DNA of 64,000 nt from Pseudomonas fortuita (GTDB taxonomy: Bacteria; Pseudomonadota; Gammaproteobacteria; Pseudomonadales; Pseudomonadaceae), in the NCBI RefSeq assembly GCF_026898135.2, contig NZ_CP114035.2, positions 1,467,501 through 1,531,500 on the forward strand, given 5' to 3'. This document shows, one piece after another, positions 19,138-28,086 of this stretch. The translations under genes were made by a program, and so were the position numbers. A model generated the notes under the pieces. It did no database searches. It was not told where the DNA came from and saw nothing but the letters and a program-made list of their open reading frames with translations. Every line of letters begins with the position of its first letter. The first letter of the stretch is position 1.

Positions 19138-20292
19138 ATGCAACCCATCCCCTACTGGCGCCTGTCCAGCTTCTACCTGTTCTACTTCGCCCTGCTAGGC
19201 TCCACCGCCCCCTTCCTGGCCCTGTACTTCGACCACCTGGGCTTCTCCCCGGCGCGTATCGGCGAGCTGGTGGCCATTCCCATGCTGATGCGCTGCATCG
19301 CCCCCAACCTGTGGGGCTGGCTGGGCGACCGTACCGGCCAGCGCTTGTTGATCGTGCGCCTGGGCGCGTTGTCCACCCTGGCCACCTTCGCCCTGATCTT
19401 CTTCGGCAAAAGCTACGCGTGGCTGGCGCTGGTGATGGCCCTGCACGCGTTCTTCTGGCACGCGGTGCTGCCGCAGTTCGAGGTCATCACCCTGGCCCAC
19501 CTGCACGGGCAAACGTCGCGCTACAGCCAGGTGCGCCTGTGGGGCTCTATCGGCTTCATCCTCACGGTGGTTGGCCTGGGCCGCCTGTTCGAATGGCTGA
19601 GCCTGGACATCTACCCGGTGGCCCTGGTCACGATCATGGCCGGTATTGTCGCTGCCAGCCTGTGGGTGCCAAACGCCCAGCCGGTGGAGCAGGGCGAGCG
19701 CAAAGGCGCCGGCGGCTTCCTGCAGCAGTTGCGGGCCCCGGGGGTGGTCGCGTTCTACGCCTGCGTGGCGCTGATGCAGCTCAGCCATGGGCCGTACTAC
19801 ACCTTCCTTACCCTGCACCTGGAGCACCTGGGTTACAGCCGCAGTGCCATCGGCCTGCTGTGGGCGCTGGGGGTGGTGGCCGAAGTGCTGATGTTCATGG
19901 TGATGAGCCGGCTATTTGCGCGCTTCAGTGTGCAACGCGTTTTGCTGGTCAGCTTTTTGCTGGCGGCTTTGCGCTGGTTGCTGCTGGGCAACCTGGCCGA
20001 GGCACCGGCCGTGCTGATCTTCGCCCAGCTGCTGCACGCGGCCACCTTCGGTTGCTTTCACGCTGCCAGCATCGCGTTCGTCCAGGCCAGTTTCGGCGCC
20101 CGCCAGCAGGGCCAGGGCCAGGCGTTGTACGCGGCGCTGTCGGGCACCGGCGGTGCACTGGGGGCATTATATTCGGGCTACAGCTGGAAACTGCTGGGCC
20201 CCACCTTCACCTTTGGTATGGCCAGTGCCGCAGCCTTGGCTGCAGCCGTTATCATTGCCCTTTGTTCGCAACCGACCAGGACCCGCCCCTGA
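19138..20292 (+). CDS. MFS transporter, HcaT/MFS_1-like family
   Basis: A 384-aa carrier with 12 predicted membrane helices. The N-terminal YWRLSSFYLFYFALLGSTAP and the loop GWLGDRTGQRLL (a variant of the MFS motif between helices 2 and 3) place it with the HcaT/nucleoside-symporter-like branch. The exported or imported compound is unknown. Its stop overlaps the next gene's start by one base (TGATG), so the two are translationally coupled. The ribosome site before its own ATG is weak. Confidence 0.87.
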   Translation: MQPIPYWRLSSFYLFYFALLGSTAPFLALYFDHLGFSPARIGELVAIPMLMRCIAPNLWGWLGDRTGQRLLIVRLGALSTLATFALIFFGKSYAWLALVMALHAFFWHAVLPQFEVITLAHLHGQTSRYSQVRLWGSIGFILTVVGLGRLFEWLSLDIYPVALVTIMAGIVAASLWVPNAQPVEQGERKGAGGFLQQLRAPGVVAFYACVALMQLSHGPYYTFLTLHLEHLGYSRSAIGLLWALGVVAEVLMFMVMSRLFARFSVQRVLLVSFLLAALRWLLLGNLAEAPAVLIFAQLLHAATFGCFHAASIAFVQASFGARQQGQGQALYAALSGTGGALGALYSGYSWKLLGPTFTFGMASAAALAAAVIIALCSQPTRTRP

Positions 20293-20828
20293 TGAGCATT
20301 CTCAGCGTTTTTCACCCCGCCAGCCCGGAACTGCCGAACAAGGTGCTGACCCACCACGACGATATCGCCGCGACCCTTGCCGAGCAGGGCGTGCATTTTT
20401 CCCATTGCGAGCCTGGCCTGCGGGTGCGGCCTGGCACGGCCGACGGTGAGGCACTGGAGCTCAGCCGTGAGTATCTGGACCAGTTGATGACTGCACACGG
20501 CAGCAAAGCCTACGTGTTGTTGAACCGTGACGGTGAAGACGCGCTGCAAGTCGATGTGCGCGATGAGCATGTGCATGAGGCCGACGAGGTGTTTGCCGTG
20601 GTCAGCGGGAGGGCGCAGGTTGGCCTGCGGCTGGGCGACTGGGTGTATTCGGTGCTGTGCGAGAAGGGTGACCAGCTGGTAGTGCCGGCGGGAACACGGC
20701 GCTGGGTAGAACTGGGCGCGACGCCTTTTTGCCTGGCGTTGCGTTTGTATGGCAGCGAGCAGGGCGCGCAAGCGCGATTCACCGGAGATGTGACTGCGCG
20801 GGCGTTCATGGGGATTGACGAGCTTTAA
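20292..20828 (+). CDS. mtnD: Acireductone dioxygenase-like cupin with a missing metal ligand
   Basis: 178 aa. Acireductone dioxygenase (MtnD) cleaves the reductone of the methionine salvage pathway. Length and sequence match the family (NKVLTHHDDIAATLAEQGV, VYSVLCEKGDQLVVPAGTR). The metal ligands His93, His95 and Glu99 are present in DEHVHEADEV, but the fourth, normally His in PAGTRHW, reads PAGTRRW, so Arg137 replaces it. The enzyme may be inactive or altered. In P. aeruginosa, as I recall, this position near aroC holds mtnB-mtnD-mtnC; here mtnB and mtnC are absent. Confidence 0.8.
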   Translation: MSILSVFHPASPELPNKVLTHHDDIAATLAEQGVHFSHCEPGLRVRPGTADGEALELSREYLDQLMTAHGSKAYVLLNRDGEDALQVDVRDEHVHEADEVFAVVSGRAQVGLRLGDWVYSVLCEKGDQLVVPAGTRRWVELGATPFCLALRLYGSEQGAQARFTGDVTARAFMGIDEL

Positions 20829-20838
20829 TTGCTGGGTA

Positions 20839-20932
20839 GGCCCTATCGCCGGCAAGCCAGCTCCCACAGGTTATGCGCAGGCCTTGAGGCCGACGTGGTC
20901 AATGTGGGGGCTGGCTTGCCGGCGATGGGGCC
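20839..20932. repeat. Convergent REP pair, family A
   Basis: Inverted copies at 20839-20870 and 20902-20932 around about 30 bases, between convergent genes. Confidence 0.86.
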
Positions 20933-20951
20933 ACTAGCAACACCACCAAGC

Positions 20952-21224
20952 TCAGCGATAGGTCGGCAGGGCAAACCGTTGCTGGCTCTGCAGCATGGTA
21001 ATCACTGGCAACTCGCTGGCCTGTTCAGCCAGGTCACGGCGGATGGCGCTGATCGCCCAGGACAGTTGCTCTGCGTTGTGCAGCTGCGCATAGGTCAGCA
21101 CCCGGCGGGTGACTTTGTTGTCAGCGGCACGCAGGGTCAACAGTACGCCGCCATCAGGGCGTGCCTGGGTAGTCACCTGATAGGCCGAAAATACCGAGAC
21201 GAACTTTTGCTGGATGAGGTCCAT
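20952..21224 (-). CDS. DUF3509 protein
   Basis: A 90-aa protein of the DUF3509 family, widespread in pseudomonads and of unknown function. The pattern FVSVFSAYQVTTQARPDGG, then RVLTYAQLHNAEQLSWAISA and RRDLAEQ is typical. No signal peptide or membrane segment. AGGAG lies 5 bases before the ATG. Confidence 0.8.
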   Translation of the reverse strand: MDLIQQKFVSVFSAYQVTTQARPDGGVLLTLRAADNKVTRRVLTYAQLHNAEQLSWAISAIRRDLAEQASELPVITMLQSQQRFALPTYR

Positions 21225-21361
21225 ATCAACTCCTGGCTAGTGTGGCAGACATGAGTTGATGATTGCAGCGACCGTGCCAGAACTTGATTTCAGAAAAAAC
21301 CCAGTAAAAACAGTCACTTAATAGGTATTTGAAGAAGCGGTGCCGTGCAGGTTGCATGGTC

Positions 21362-21388
21362 GTGCATTTTGCACAGTGCATTTTGCAC
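21362..21388. repeat. Tandem 13-bp palindromic boxes upstream of the ankyrin gene
   Basis: GTGCATTTTGCAC occurs twice (21362-21374 and 21376-21388), one base apart. Each box is itself an inverted repeat GTGC-N5-GCAC. The 14-base period is not quite 1.5 helix turns. They look like operator half-sites, about 100 bases before the ankyrin start. Confidence 0.7.
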
Positions 21389-21488
21389 GGGTCCGGCTTT
21401 AGCTATTGGCCCTATAGAATCTGAACCTTTGACCACAATGGCGTGCCTGACAAACACTTGGGCAATCATTTATGCCAGGAGGTTCCCG

Positions 21489-22013
21489 ATGTCCAGCCAC
21501 ACCGCGCCAGCCACAATGACCGACGACGAAACTGCTGCGTTCGCCGAGCAAGTGTTCGAACGTGCCCGCCAGGGGGATGCTGAAATGCTAGGTCGCCTGC
21601 TTGCCAGCGGCCTGCCGGCCAACCTGCGTAACCACAAAGGCGATACCCTGCTGATGCTGGCCAGCTACCACGGCCACCACGACGCGGTGCGCGTGCTCCT
21701 GGCGCAGGGCGCCGACCCGCTGATTGCCAACGACAACGGCCAGTTGCCGATTGCCGGTGCCGCGTTCAAGGGGGATTTGGCGATGATCCGCCTGCTGCTG
21801 GAGCACGGCGTGCCAGTCGATGCCGCAGCGCAGGACGGCCGCACCGCATTAATGCTGGCGGCCATGTTCAACCGCAGCGAAATCCTCGAGTACCTGTTGG
21901 CCCAAGGCGCCGACCCGACTCGCCAGGATGCCCGCGGCGCCACCGCGCTGATGGCCGCGCAAACCATGGGCGCGGTGGACACAGCCGCACGCTTGCAAAC
22001 GCTTGCCGGCTAA
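21489..22013 (+). CDS. Ankyrin-repeat protein
   Basis: A 174-aa soluble protein made of about four ankyrin repeats: DTLLMLASYHGHHDAVRVLL, GQLPIAGAAFKGDLAMIRLL, RTALMLAAMFNRSEILEYLL and ATALMAAQTMGAVDTAARL. There is no signal peptide, so it acts in the cytoplasm as a protein-binding module. Similar small ankyrin proteins in pseudomonads accompany catalase; none is here. AGGAGG lies 6 bases before the ATG, a strong site. It may form a unit with the next gene, 60 bases on. Confidence 0.88.
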   Translation: MSSHTAPATMTDDETAAFAEQVFERARQGDAEMLGRLLASGLPANLRNHKGDTLLMLASYHGHHDAVRVLLAQGADPLIANDNGQLPIAGAAFKGDLAMIRLLLEHGVPVDAAAQDGRTALMLAAMFNRSEILEYLLAQGADPTRQDARGATALMAAQTMGAVDTAARLQTLAG

Positions 22014-22073
22014 CCGCCCGGGGGCATTTGCGGCTATCCTTGGCGACTTTTCACCCGTCGCAGGCCCCCTTTC

Positions 22074-22604
22074 ATGAAAACTCAGTTGCTCGAATTCATC
22101 AGCCTCATTGGCGCCGGCTGCATGCGTGAGGCCGACATCGAGCGCATCGCCGACGAGGCCGCCCAGGCCTACGCCGACCCGGCCGCTTTCCTGGCCGCCA
22201 ACCCCGACATCAACTACGACGACAGCTTCCCCATCCCGCTGGGCGAATGGGTGGTGCTGGGCAGCTTGCCGGACACTGTAGTGTTCCAGGCTGACAGCTA
22301 TCAGGACCTGTTCCAGCAGATCAGCGACTCGTTCGACAGCAGCGTGCCGTTCACCCTCAAGCCCAAGCAACTGGCCCGCACCGAGCCACTGACCGCGCTC
22401 AACCGCATTCAGGTGCAGATGGGCGCACTGAACAAAGAAGCCGGTGGTTATGTGTTGCTGAACTTCAGCCAGTTGCTGGATGACGAGCTGCAGGTGGTGA
22501 TGGTGGGGCAGAACGACCTGGCGCGCGTGCTGGAACTGGGTGCAGCGCTGGGCATCAAGGTCGAGCCGGCCCTGGAAGCCCTGAAAGTCGCCGTGCACAT
22601 CTGA
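22074..22604 (+). CDS. Conserved hypothetical protein
   Basis: 176 aa, acidic, soluble, with no motif I recognise. The N-terminal helical part (FISLIGAGCMREADIERIAD) leads into a mixed region (WVVLGSLPDTVVFQADSYQD) and an alternating hydrophobic C-terminal half. It starts 60 bases after the ankyrin gene with a poor ribosome site, which suggests cotranscription. Confidence 0.75.
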   Translation: MKTQLLEFISLIGAGCMREADIERIADEAAQAYADPAAFLAANPDINYDDSFPIPLGEWVVLGSLPDTVVFQADSYQDLFQQISDSFDSSVPFTLKPKQLARTEPLTALNRIQVQMGALNKEAGGYVLLNFSQLLDDELQVVMVGQNDLARVLELGAALGIKVEPALEALKVAVHI

Positions 22605-22615
22605 TTTCGTCGTTT

Positions 22616-22645
22616 GCCTCTTCGCGGGCAAGCCCGCGAAGAGGC
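22616..22645. repeat. REP hairpin, family B
   Basis: GCCTCTTCGCGGGC and GCCCGCGAAGAGGC form a perfect 14-bp stem with a 2-base loop between convergent genes. It probably doubles as a transcription barrier. Confidence 0.85.
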
Positions 22646-22667
22646 CGGCACAGGCAACCGCAAAACC

Positions 22668-23606
22668 TCAGCCCAGCGCGGTATCCAGAAACATCATCAC
22701 GCCGAAGCCACCCATCAACCCAAGGGTCGCCGCCGTCTGGTGCCCATTGCGGTGGGTCTCGGGGATGACCTCGTGGCTCACCACAAAGATCATCGCCCCC
22801 GCCGCCAGCCCCATGCTGATCGGGTAGGCGAGGGCAAAGCCGGTCGAAATCCCCAGCCCGATCACCGCCCCCAGCGGCTCCATCAGCCCAGACCCTATCG
22901 CCACCAGCGCGGCTTTCATGTTCGAAAGCCCGGTAGCGCGCAGGGCCAGCGCCACGGCCAGCCCCTCAGGGATGTCCTGGATGGCGATGGCGCTGGTCAG
23001 CGGCAGGCCGATGTTCATGTCGCCATTGGCGAAGCTCACGCCAATCGCCATGCCTTCAGGCAGGTTGTGCAACGTGATCGCCAGCACGAACAGCCATACC
23101 CGGCTGATACGCTCGGCCTCGGGGCCGCATGGGCCGGTGCTTTCGTGCTCGTGCGGGGTGAACCGGTCCAGGCCCAGCATCAGCAATACGCCCAGCGCCA
23201 TGCCCAGCACTACGGTAAAGGCCGCAGCCGGGCCGTTGCCGGTGATCTCGCGGGCGGCGTCCAGGCCCGGCAGAATCAGTGAAAACGAACTGGCCGCCAG
23301 CATCATGCCGGCGGCAAAGCCAAGCATCACGTCCTGGGTGCGGGCGCTGACATCGCGCAGCACTACCGCCAGCACTGCACCCAACGCGGTGGCGCCAAAG
23401 CCGGACAACCCGCCTAGCACGGCCAGGTGCAGGTTATCGGCATGGTCGCCGTTCACCGCGTTCCAGAAGCTGGCCACCAGCAGTGCGATCACTGCCAGCA
23501 GGCTCAGCCCCAGGCCGGCGCTGAGCCAAGGGGTGTGGGCCACCTGCTGACGCCAGGCGTGCAGCAGTGAAAGTGGGGCGGCGCTTTGGCTGTGTGCGGG
23601 GGGCAT
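22668..23606 (-). CDS. ZIP-family divalent metal transporter
   Basis: A 312-aa inner-membrane protein with about eight helices and an N-terminal extension of 30 residues. Helix 4 carries the ZIP metal site HNLPEGMAIGV and helix 5 the matching IQDIPEGLAVALAL; a histidine-bearing loop (FTPHEHEST) lies before them. ZIP proteins bring zinc, and sometimes iron or manganese, into the cytoplasm. No Zur-like site is evident in the short upstream region. Confidence 0.9.
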   Translation of the reverse strand: MPPAHSQSAAPLSLLHAWRQQVAHTPWLSAGLGLSLLAVIALLVASFWNAVNGDHADNLHLAVLGGLSGFGATALGAVLAVVLRDVSARTQDVMLGFAAGMMLAASSFSLILPGLDAAREITGNGPAAAFTVVLGMALGVLLMLGLDRFTPHEHESTGPCGPEAERISRVWLFVLAITLHNLPEGMAIGVSFANGDMNIGLPLTSAIAIQDIPEGLAVALALRATGLSNMKAALVAIGSGLMEPLGAVIGLGISTGFALAYPISMGLAAGAMIFVVSHEVIPETHRNGHQTAATLGLMGGFGVMMFLDTALG

Positions 23607-23732
23607 GCGAACCTCGAATCAGTTATTGCAGTCAGTCTACTCAGGGACCTGTGCCAACGGCCAAGGATTCCCTTCTATTGGTGCGATAGCTGGCTATGCT
23701 GTGCAGCAAAGCCTCTGGACAGGAGTTTAGGC

Positions 23733-23924
23733 ATGGGGTCTACCTTCAACAGCCTCGTCGGGCTGATCATTCTGGCGCTGGATATCTGGGCCATCCTCAA
23801 TGTCATCAAGAGTGGCAGCGAGGTGGGTGTCAAAGTGTTGTGGATCTTGCTGATCGCACTGTTGCCGGTGGTAGGGCTGGTGATCTGGGCAATTGCCGGG
23901 CCGCGGGGGAACGTGCGCATCTGA
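23733..23924 (+). CDS. PLDc_N-type small membrane protein
   Basis: 63 aa with two membrane segments (NSLVGLIILALDIWAILNVI and VLWILLIALLPVVGLVIWAI) and the family ending AGPRGN. This is the domain found N-terminal to phospholipase D-type cardiolipin synthases, here on its own. AGGAG lies about 8 bases before the ATG. Function unknown. Confidence 0.82.
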   Translation: MGSTFNSLVGLIILALDIWAILNVIKSGSEVGVKVLWILLIALLPVVGLVIWAIAGPRGNVRI

Positions 23925-23932
23925 ACGCCTGT

Positions 23933-24036
23933 GCCGGTCTTTTCGCGGGCTCGCCCGCTCCCACAGGTACTGCGCCGCTCTCAAGAGTTGTGGGGCTCCT
24001 GTGGGAGCGGGCAAGCCCGCGAAGAGGCCGGCACAG
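23933..24036. repeat. Convergent REP pair, family B
   Basis: Inverted copies at 23933-23967 and 23998-24036 with cores TTCGCGGGCTCGCCCGCTCC and GGGAGCGGGCAAGCCCGCGA. Confidence 0.87.
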
Positions 24037-24164
24037 ACAAAAGCCGCAACATCCCAGTGACAAAATTTTCACATTGGTTTAAACAGAATCCGCACCCGCA
24101 CAATGCTGCGTTGGTCTAGCGCCATCGCCTCTTCGCAAACCGCAATCCTAGGACCTCCCCATTC

Positions 24165-26222
24165 ATGGCTAACACGGACGCCTTGAAGCAACAGGGCGCG
24201 CGAACGTCGTTTTCGCCGACCCTGAAATCCCACCTGGCCTACACGCTGCTCAGCGGGCTGGTGATCATGCTGATGCTCAGCCTGGTGCGCCTGGCGCTGC
24301 TGGTCTACAACAGCGACATGATCGGTGATACCCCGTATTCCACCGTTGCCGAAGGCTTCTTCAACGGCTTGCGCTTCGACCTGCGCGTGGTGGTGTACCT
24401 CAGCATCCCGCTGCTGCTGGCCATCCTAAGCCCTTGGGCCATGGCCCGGCGTGGGGTGTTCCGCTTCTGGCTGACCCTTGCCTCGAGCGTGGTAATGTTC
24501 CTCGGCCTGATGGAGATGGACTTCTACCGCGAGTTCCACCAGCGCCTTAACGGCCTGGTGTTCCAGTACATCAAGGAAGACCCGAAAACCGTCATGAGCA
24601 TGCTCTGGTACGGTTTCCCGGTGGTGCGCTACCTGCTGGCCTGGGCCTTCGGTACCTGGCTGCTGAGCCTGCTGTTCAAGGGCATCGACCGCGCGACCCG
24701 TGGCGAAGGCCTGCACCGGGTTGCCCCATGGTACAACCGCCTGGCGGTGTTCATGGTGATTCTGCTGGTGGCCGTGGTCGCTGCCCGTGGCACCCTGCGC
24801 CAAGGCCCGCCAATGCGCTGGGGTGATGCGTTTACCACTGACTCCAACTTCGTCAACCAGTTAGGCCTGAACGGCACCCTGACCCTGATCGACGCTGCCA
24901 AGAGCCGCTTCGGCGAAGACCGCGCCAACATCTGGAAGCCGGTACTGGAGCAGAACGTGGCCACGCAAAGCGTGCGCGAGCAACTGCTGACGGCACACGA
25001 CACCCTGGTCGATGCCGACGAGGCTGCCATCCGCCGCGACTTCGTGCCGCCGGCCGAGCGCACCCTGCCGATCAAGAACGTGGTAGTGATCCTGATGGAA
25101 AGCTTCGCCGGCCACTCGGTAGGCGCACTGGGCAGCCCCAACAACATTACCCCGTACTTCGACAAGCTGGCCAAAGAAGGCCTGCTGTTCGACCGCTTCT
25201 TCTCCAACGGCACCCATACCCATCAAGGTATGTTCGCCACCATGGCCTGCTTCCCCAACCTGCCAGGCTTCGAATACCTGATGCAGACCCCGGAAGGCGG
25301 CCACAAGCTGTCGGGCCTGCCGGCACTGTTGAGCGCCCGTGATTACGACGACGTGTACGTCTACAACGGCGATTTTGCCTGGGACAACCAGTCCGGGTTC
25401 TTCGGCAACCAGGGCATGACCACCTTCATTGGCCGTAACGACTTCGTCAACCCGGTGTTCTCCGACCCGACCTGGGGCGTGTCCGACCAGGACATGTTCG
25501 ACCGCGGCAACGAGGAGCTGGCCAAGCACGACGGCAAGAAACCGATCTACGCGCTGCTGCAGACGCTTTCCAACCACACCCCATACGCGCTGCCCAAAGA
25601 CCTGCCGGTCGAGAAGGTCACCGGGCAAGGCCGCCTGGACGAGCACCTCACTGCCATGCGCTATTCGGACTGGGCGCTGGGCCAGTTCTTCGAGAAGGCG
25701 CGTAAAGAGCCATACTTCAAGGAAACCCTGTTCGTCATCGTCGGCGACCATGGCTTTGGCAACCACCAGCAAGTCACCGAACTGGACCTGGGCCGTTTCA
25801 ACGTGCCGCTGCTGCTGATTGCCCCGGGCATTCAGGAGAAGTTTGGTGCGGTGAACCACACCGTGGGCACCCAGGTCGACATCGTGCCGACCATCATGGG
25901 CCGCCTGGGTGGCAAGGCCCGCCACCAGTGCTGGGGGCGTGATCTGCTCAACCTGCCTGAGGGTGACCAGGGCGTGGGCATGATCAAGCCGTCGGGCAGC
26001 GAGCAGATCGTCGGCCTGGTGCAAGGCGACCGCATCCTGATCGAGTCCAAGGACATGACCCCGCGCATGTACCGCTATCAGTTGGGCAGCGAGTTCAAGG
26101 CCGAACTGATTGAAAGCCCGGACCAGCCAGAAATGCTGAAAAAGCTGGAAGCGTATATCCAGACGGCGACCAAGAGCCTGCTGGATAACACCGCCGGTGT
26201 CGTGCACGGCACGCCGAAGTAA
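24165..26222 (+). CDS. LtaS/sulfatase-type envelope phosphotransferase
   Basis: 685 aa. Residues about 22-230 hold five membrane helices; a periplasmic alkaline-phosphatase-fold domain follows. The metal and catalytic region is visible as VVVILMESFAGHSVG, FFSNGTHTHQGMFATMACFP (candidate nucleophile Thr in SNGTHTH) and VIVGDHGFGNHQQV. This is the architecture of lipoteichoic acid synthase and OpgB/MdoB, which move glycerol-phosphate from phospholipid onto a glycan. In pseudomonads the acceptor is not certain; periplasmic glucans are possible. Confidence 0.87.
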   Translation: MANTDALKQQGARTSFSPTLKSHLAYTLLSGLVIMLMLSLVRLALLVYNSDMIGDTPYSTVAEGFFNGLRFDLRVVVYLSIPLLLAILSPWAMARRGVFRFWLTLASSVVMFLGLMEMDFYREFHQRLNGLVFQYIKEDPKTVMSMLWYGFPVVRYLLAWAFGTWLLSLLFKGIDRATRGEGLHRVAPWYNRLAVFMVILLVAVVAARGTLRQGPPMRWGDAFTTDSNFVNQLGLNGTLTLIDAAKSRFGEDRANIWKPVLEQNVATQSVREQLLTAHDTLVDADEAAIRRDFVPPAERTLPIKNVVVILMESFAGHSVGALGSPNNITPYFDKLAKEGLLFDRFFSNGTHTHQGMFATMACFPNLPGFEYLMQTPEGGHKLSGLPALLSARDYDDVYVYNGDFAWDNQSGFFGNQGMTTFIGRNDFVNPVFSDPTWGVSDQDMFDRGNEELAKHDGKKPIYALLQTLSNHTPYALPKDLPVEKVTGQGRLDEHLTAMRYSDWALGQFFEKARKEPYFKETLFVIVGDHGFGNHQQVTELDLGRFNVPLLLIAPGIQEKFGAVNHTVGTQVDIVPTIMGRLGGKARHQCWGRDLLNLPEGDQGVGMIKPSGSEQIVGLVQGDRILIESKDMTPRMYRYQLGSEFKAELIESPDQPEMLKKLEAYIQTATKSLLDNTAGVVHGTPK

Positions 26223-26244
26223 GGCTGCAAAAGCGGCCGCGTTG

Positions 26245-26340
26245 CGGCCCATTCGCGGGGCAAGCCCGCTCCCACAGGGAAATCATCGCAAACCCGCCGT
26301 TGATATCTCTGTGGGAGCGGGCTTGCCCCGCGAAGAGGCC
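26245..26340. repeat. Convergent REP pair, family B
   Basis: Inverted copies at 26245-26278 and 26309-26340 with GGGGCAAGCCCGCTCCCACA and its complement. An extra GCGGCCGCGTTGCGGCC hairpin precedes the left copy. Confidence 0.87.
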
Positions 26341-26425
26341 TTTACAGACTGAACATTCTCCCGGCCCCAAGGTCAGTTGATCAGGCATCACACCGTGGTG
26401 TATCTGGATTGGGAGGACTTGTTCA

Positions 26426-26662
26426 ATGAAAGAGTGGGAAGTCATCTTTGCCGATCAAAAAGGCGAACCGTCCACCCTGATGCTGCGGACCGAGCACCGT
26501 CCCAGCGAGGAGGAAGCCGCGCGGGCCATCCGTTCGCAGCTGTTCCCGGTGATGGACGAGCTGGACCTCAACGACTTCCAGGACCGCACCATTTCCCCGA
26601 CCGCCCGCTGGCTCAAGGAGCATAGCGGGGTGACCATCACCAGTATTCACGAAGCGCCCTGA
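26426..26662 (+). CDS. Small conserved hypothetical protein
   Basis: 78 aa, soluble and charged. It starts MKEWEVIFADQKGEP and contains RTEHRPSEEEAARAIRSQLF. A GGGAGGA box lies 9 bases before the ATG, a good site. No family recognised. Confidence 0.75.
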   Translation: MKEWEVIFADQKGEPSTLMLRTEHRPSEEEAARAIRSQLFPVMDELDLNDFQDRTISPTARWLKEHSGVTITSIHEAP

Positions 26663-26841
26663 CCCACACGTTTGCGTGGTGCCTGTTCAAGCGCTACGAT
26701 GATGAAAGGTGCCTGCCATTCTGCGGGTAGGCGCCGTTTCAATTCGCGTCTTGCATCAGCTCGAACTGCTCGGCCATTGATTGCCGGCAGGTGCGTAGTG
26801 CACGGAAAGTCTATCCATTGCGTTATTCAGGAGGACGATTC

Positions 26842-27174
26842 ATGAGCAGCCAGAACGACGATATCAGCAGCAACGTCCTGCGCCAGATGAAGGCAGGCGG
26901 TTTCGACTTCACCCAGATCCACCCCATCGAGTTCTATGCCGTATTCCCCGATGAAGCAGGTGCCCGCCGCGCCGCCGGGCAGTTTCGTGGCGAATCGCTC
27001 AATGCCCAGGTGAAAGAGCTGGGCGACGGTGCCTGGCACCTGGAACTGAGCAAGGTCATGTATGCGACCTATGGCGGGATTGGCGACTTTGAAGAGGCGT
27101 TCGAGCAGTTGGTGACACCTTATGGGGGGGAGGTGGAAGGGTGGGGAGTCAAGCACGAACGGCAGACTGCCTGA
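26842..27174 (+). CDS. RraB-family regulator of ribonuclease E activity
   Basis: A 110-aa acidic protein. The pattern GGFDFTQIHPIEFYAVFPDE, then ARRAAGQF and GDFEEAFEQLVTPYGGEVEG, fits the RraB (DUF695/PF06877) fold. RraB binds the scaffold region of RNase E and inhibits mRNA decay in E. coli; the function in Pseudomonas is inference. AGGAGG lies 9 bases before the ATG; the upstream open frame has no support. Confidence 0.8.
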   Translation: MSSQNDDISSNVLRQMKAGGFDFTQIHPIEFYAVFPDEAGARRAAGQFRGESLNAQVKELGDGAWHLELSKVMYATYGGIGDFEEAFEQLVTPYGGEVEGWGVKHERQTA

Positions 27175-27188
27175 AGGTTTTCCGTTGC

Positions 27189-27216
27189 CTTCTTCGCGGG
27201 TGAAGCCGCGAAGAAG
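27189..27216. repeat. Short REP-like hairpin
   Basis: CTTCTTCGCGG and CCGCGAAGAAG form an 11-bp stem with a 6-base loop, between convergent genes. Confidence 0.75.
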
Positions 27217-27219
27217 CCC

Positions 27220-28020
27220 TCAAGGCTTGCGCCCAGCCATATGCCCCAGATAAGCCAGCAACGCATCCAGGTCTTGTTCACTCAGCACGTTTTCAGCAAA
27301 CCCCGGCATCTTTGCCTGCGGCCACTGCCTTAGGCTTTGCGGGTTGCGAATCAATTGGCGCAGATAACCCGGCTGGAAATACTCGGTCGGGTTGTGCGGC
27401 ATGTTCAAATCCGGCCCCATTTGCGCATCCCCCGCACCGTTAAGGCGGTGGCACGCCATGCAGTTCTGCTGAAACAAGGCAAAGCCCTGGCGCACCGGGC
27501 TATCGGCTGGCAACTTCGGATCGGGCAGCAAGGCCGGGAAGCGCGTCTCGACAGCGTCCAGTTTACGAAGGGTGGAAATCTGGAACGGCCACTGCTCCGG
27601 GCGAATGCCGCTCGCTTGCGGCTGAGTCCACACCAGGTAGAACGGCCCCGCGCTGGGTTTGCCCTTGCCCAATGCCGGCCACGGTTTGTCGGGGTCCTCT
27701 ATGGCCAACCAGGCCCGTGCCGGCCCTGGCTGCAGCAGCGGTGCGGCGGGCATTTCGGCGGCAAAGCCATCCCGTGCCACGGCCTGCAGGTGATCAGCGG
27801 GGCTTACGCCTTCCAGCAGCGTGGCCAATGGCACCGCCCGATAGTGCATGGGGCGTTTGTATGACACATCCTGATCGACGCTGATATCCCGGGCCTGCGG
27901 GTGGCCGAGCAGTTCGGCGCTGCTCCACTGGCGCGCGCTGGCGCCCAGCTCAAGGTGCAGTTGCGCCGCCGACAGCGGCAGGCTCAGGAACAACGCAAAC
28001 AGTGCAAGGCAGTGGCGCAT
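27220..28020 (-). CDS. Periplasmic monohaem cytochrome c
   Basis: 266 aa. A signal peptide (LALFALFLSLPLSA, residues 4-18) precedes a domain of about 150 residues resembling molybdopterin oxidoreductase-type or SoxY-like beta domains (SYKRPMHYRAVPLATLL), then a C-terminal cytochrome c domain with haem motif CMACH and a likely axial Met in QAKMPGF. It probably carries electrons in the periplasm. No partner dehydrogenase is adjacent. Confidence 0.85.
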   Translation of the reverse strand: MRHCLALFALFLSLPLSAAQLHLELGASARQWSSAELLGHPQARDISVDQDVSYKRPMHYRAVPLATLLEGVSPADHLQAVARDGFAAEMPAAPLLQPGPARAWLAIEDPDKPWPALGKGKPSAGPFYLVWTQPQASGIRPEQWPFQISTLRKLDAVETRFPALLPDPKLPADSPVRQGFALFQQNCMACHRLNGAGDAQMGPDLNMPHNPTEYFQPGYLRQLIRNPQSLRQWPQAKMPGFAENVLSEQDLDALLAYLGHMAGRKP

Positions 28021-28086
28021 GGGTAATCTCCGACCATCAAGGCCGGCAGGTTACCTGTGCACTGCCCGTTGGCGCCACCGAAAGGG

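Noticed and set aside
19311..20291. Long extension of the MtnD-like frame back through the MFS gene
   Set aside because: It is out of frame with the MFS carrier and has no family match; the ATG at 20292 gives the full-length dioxygenase.
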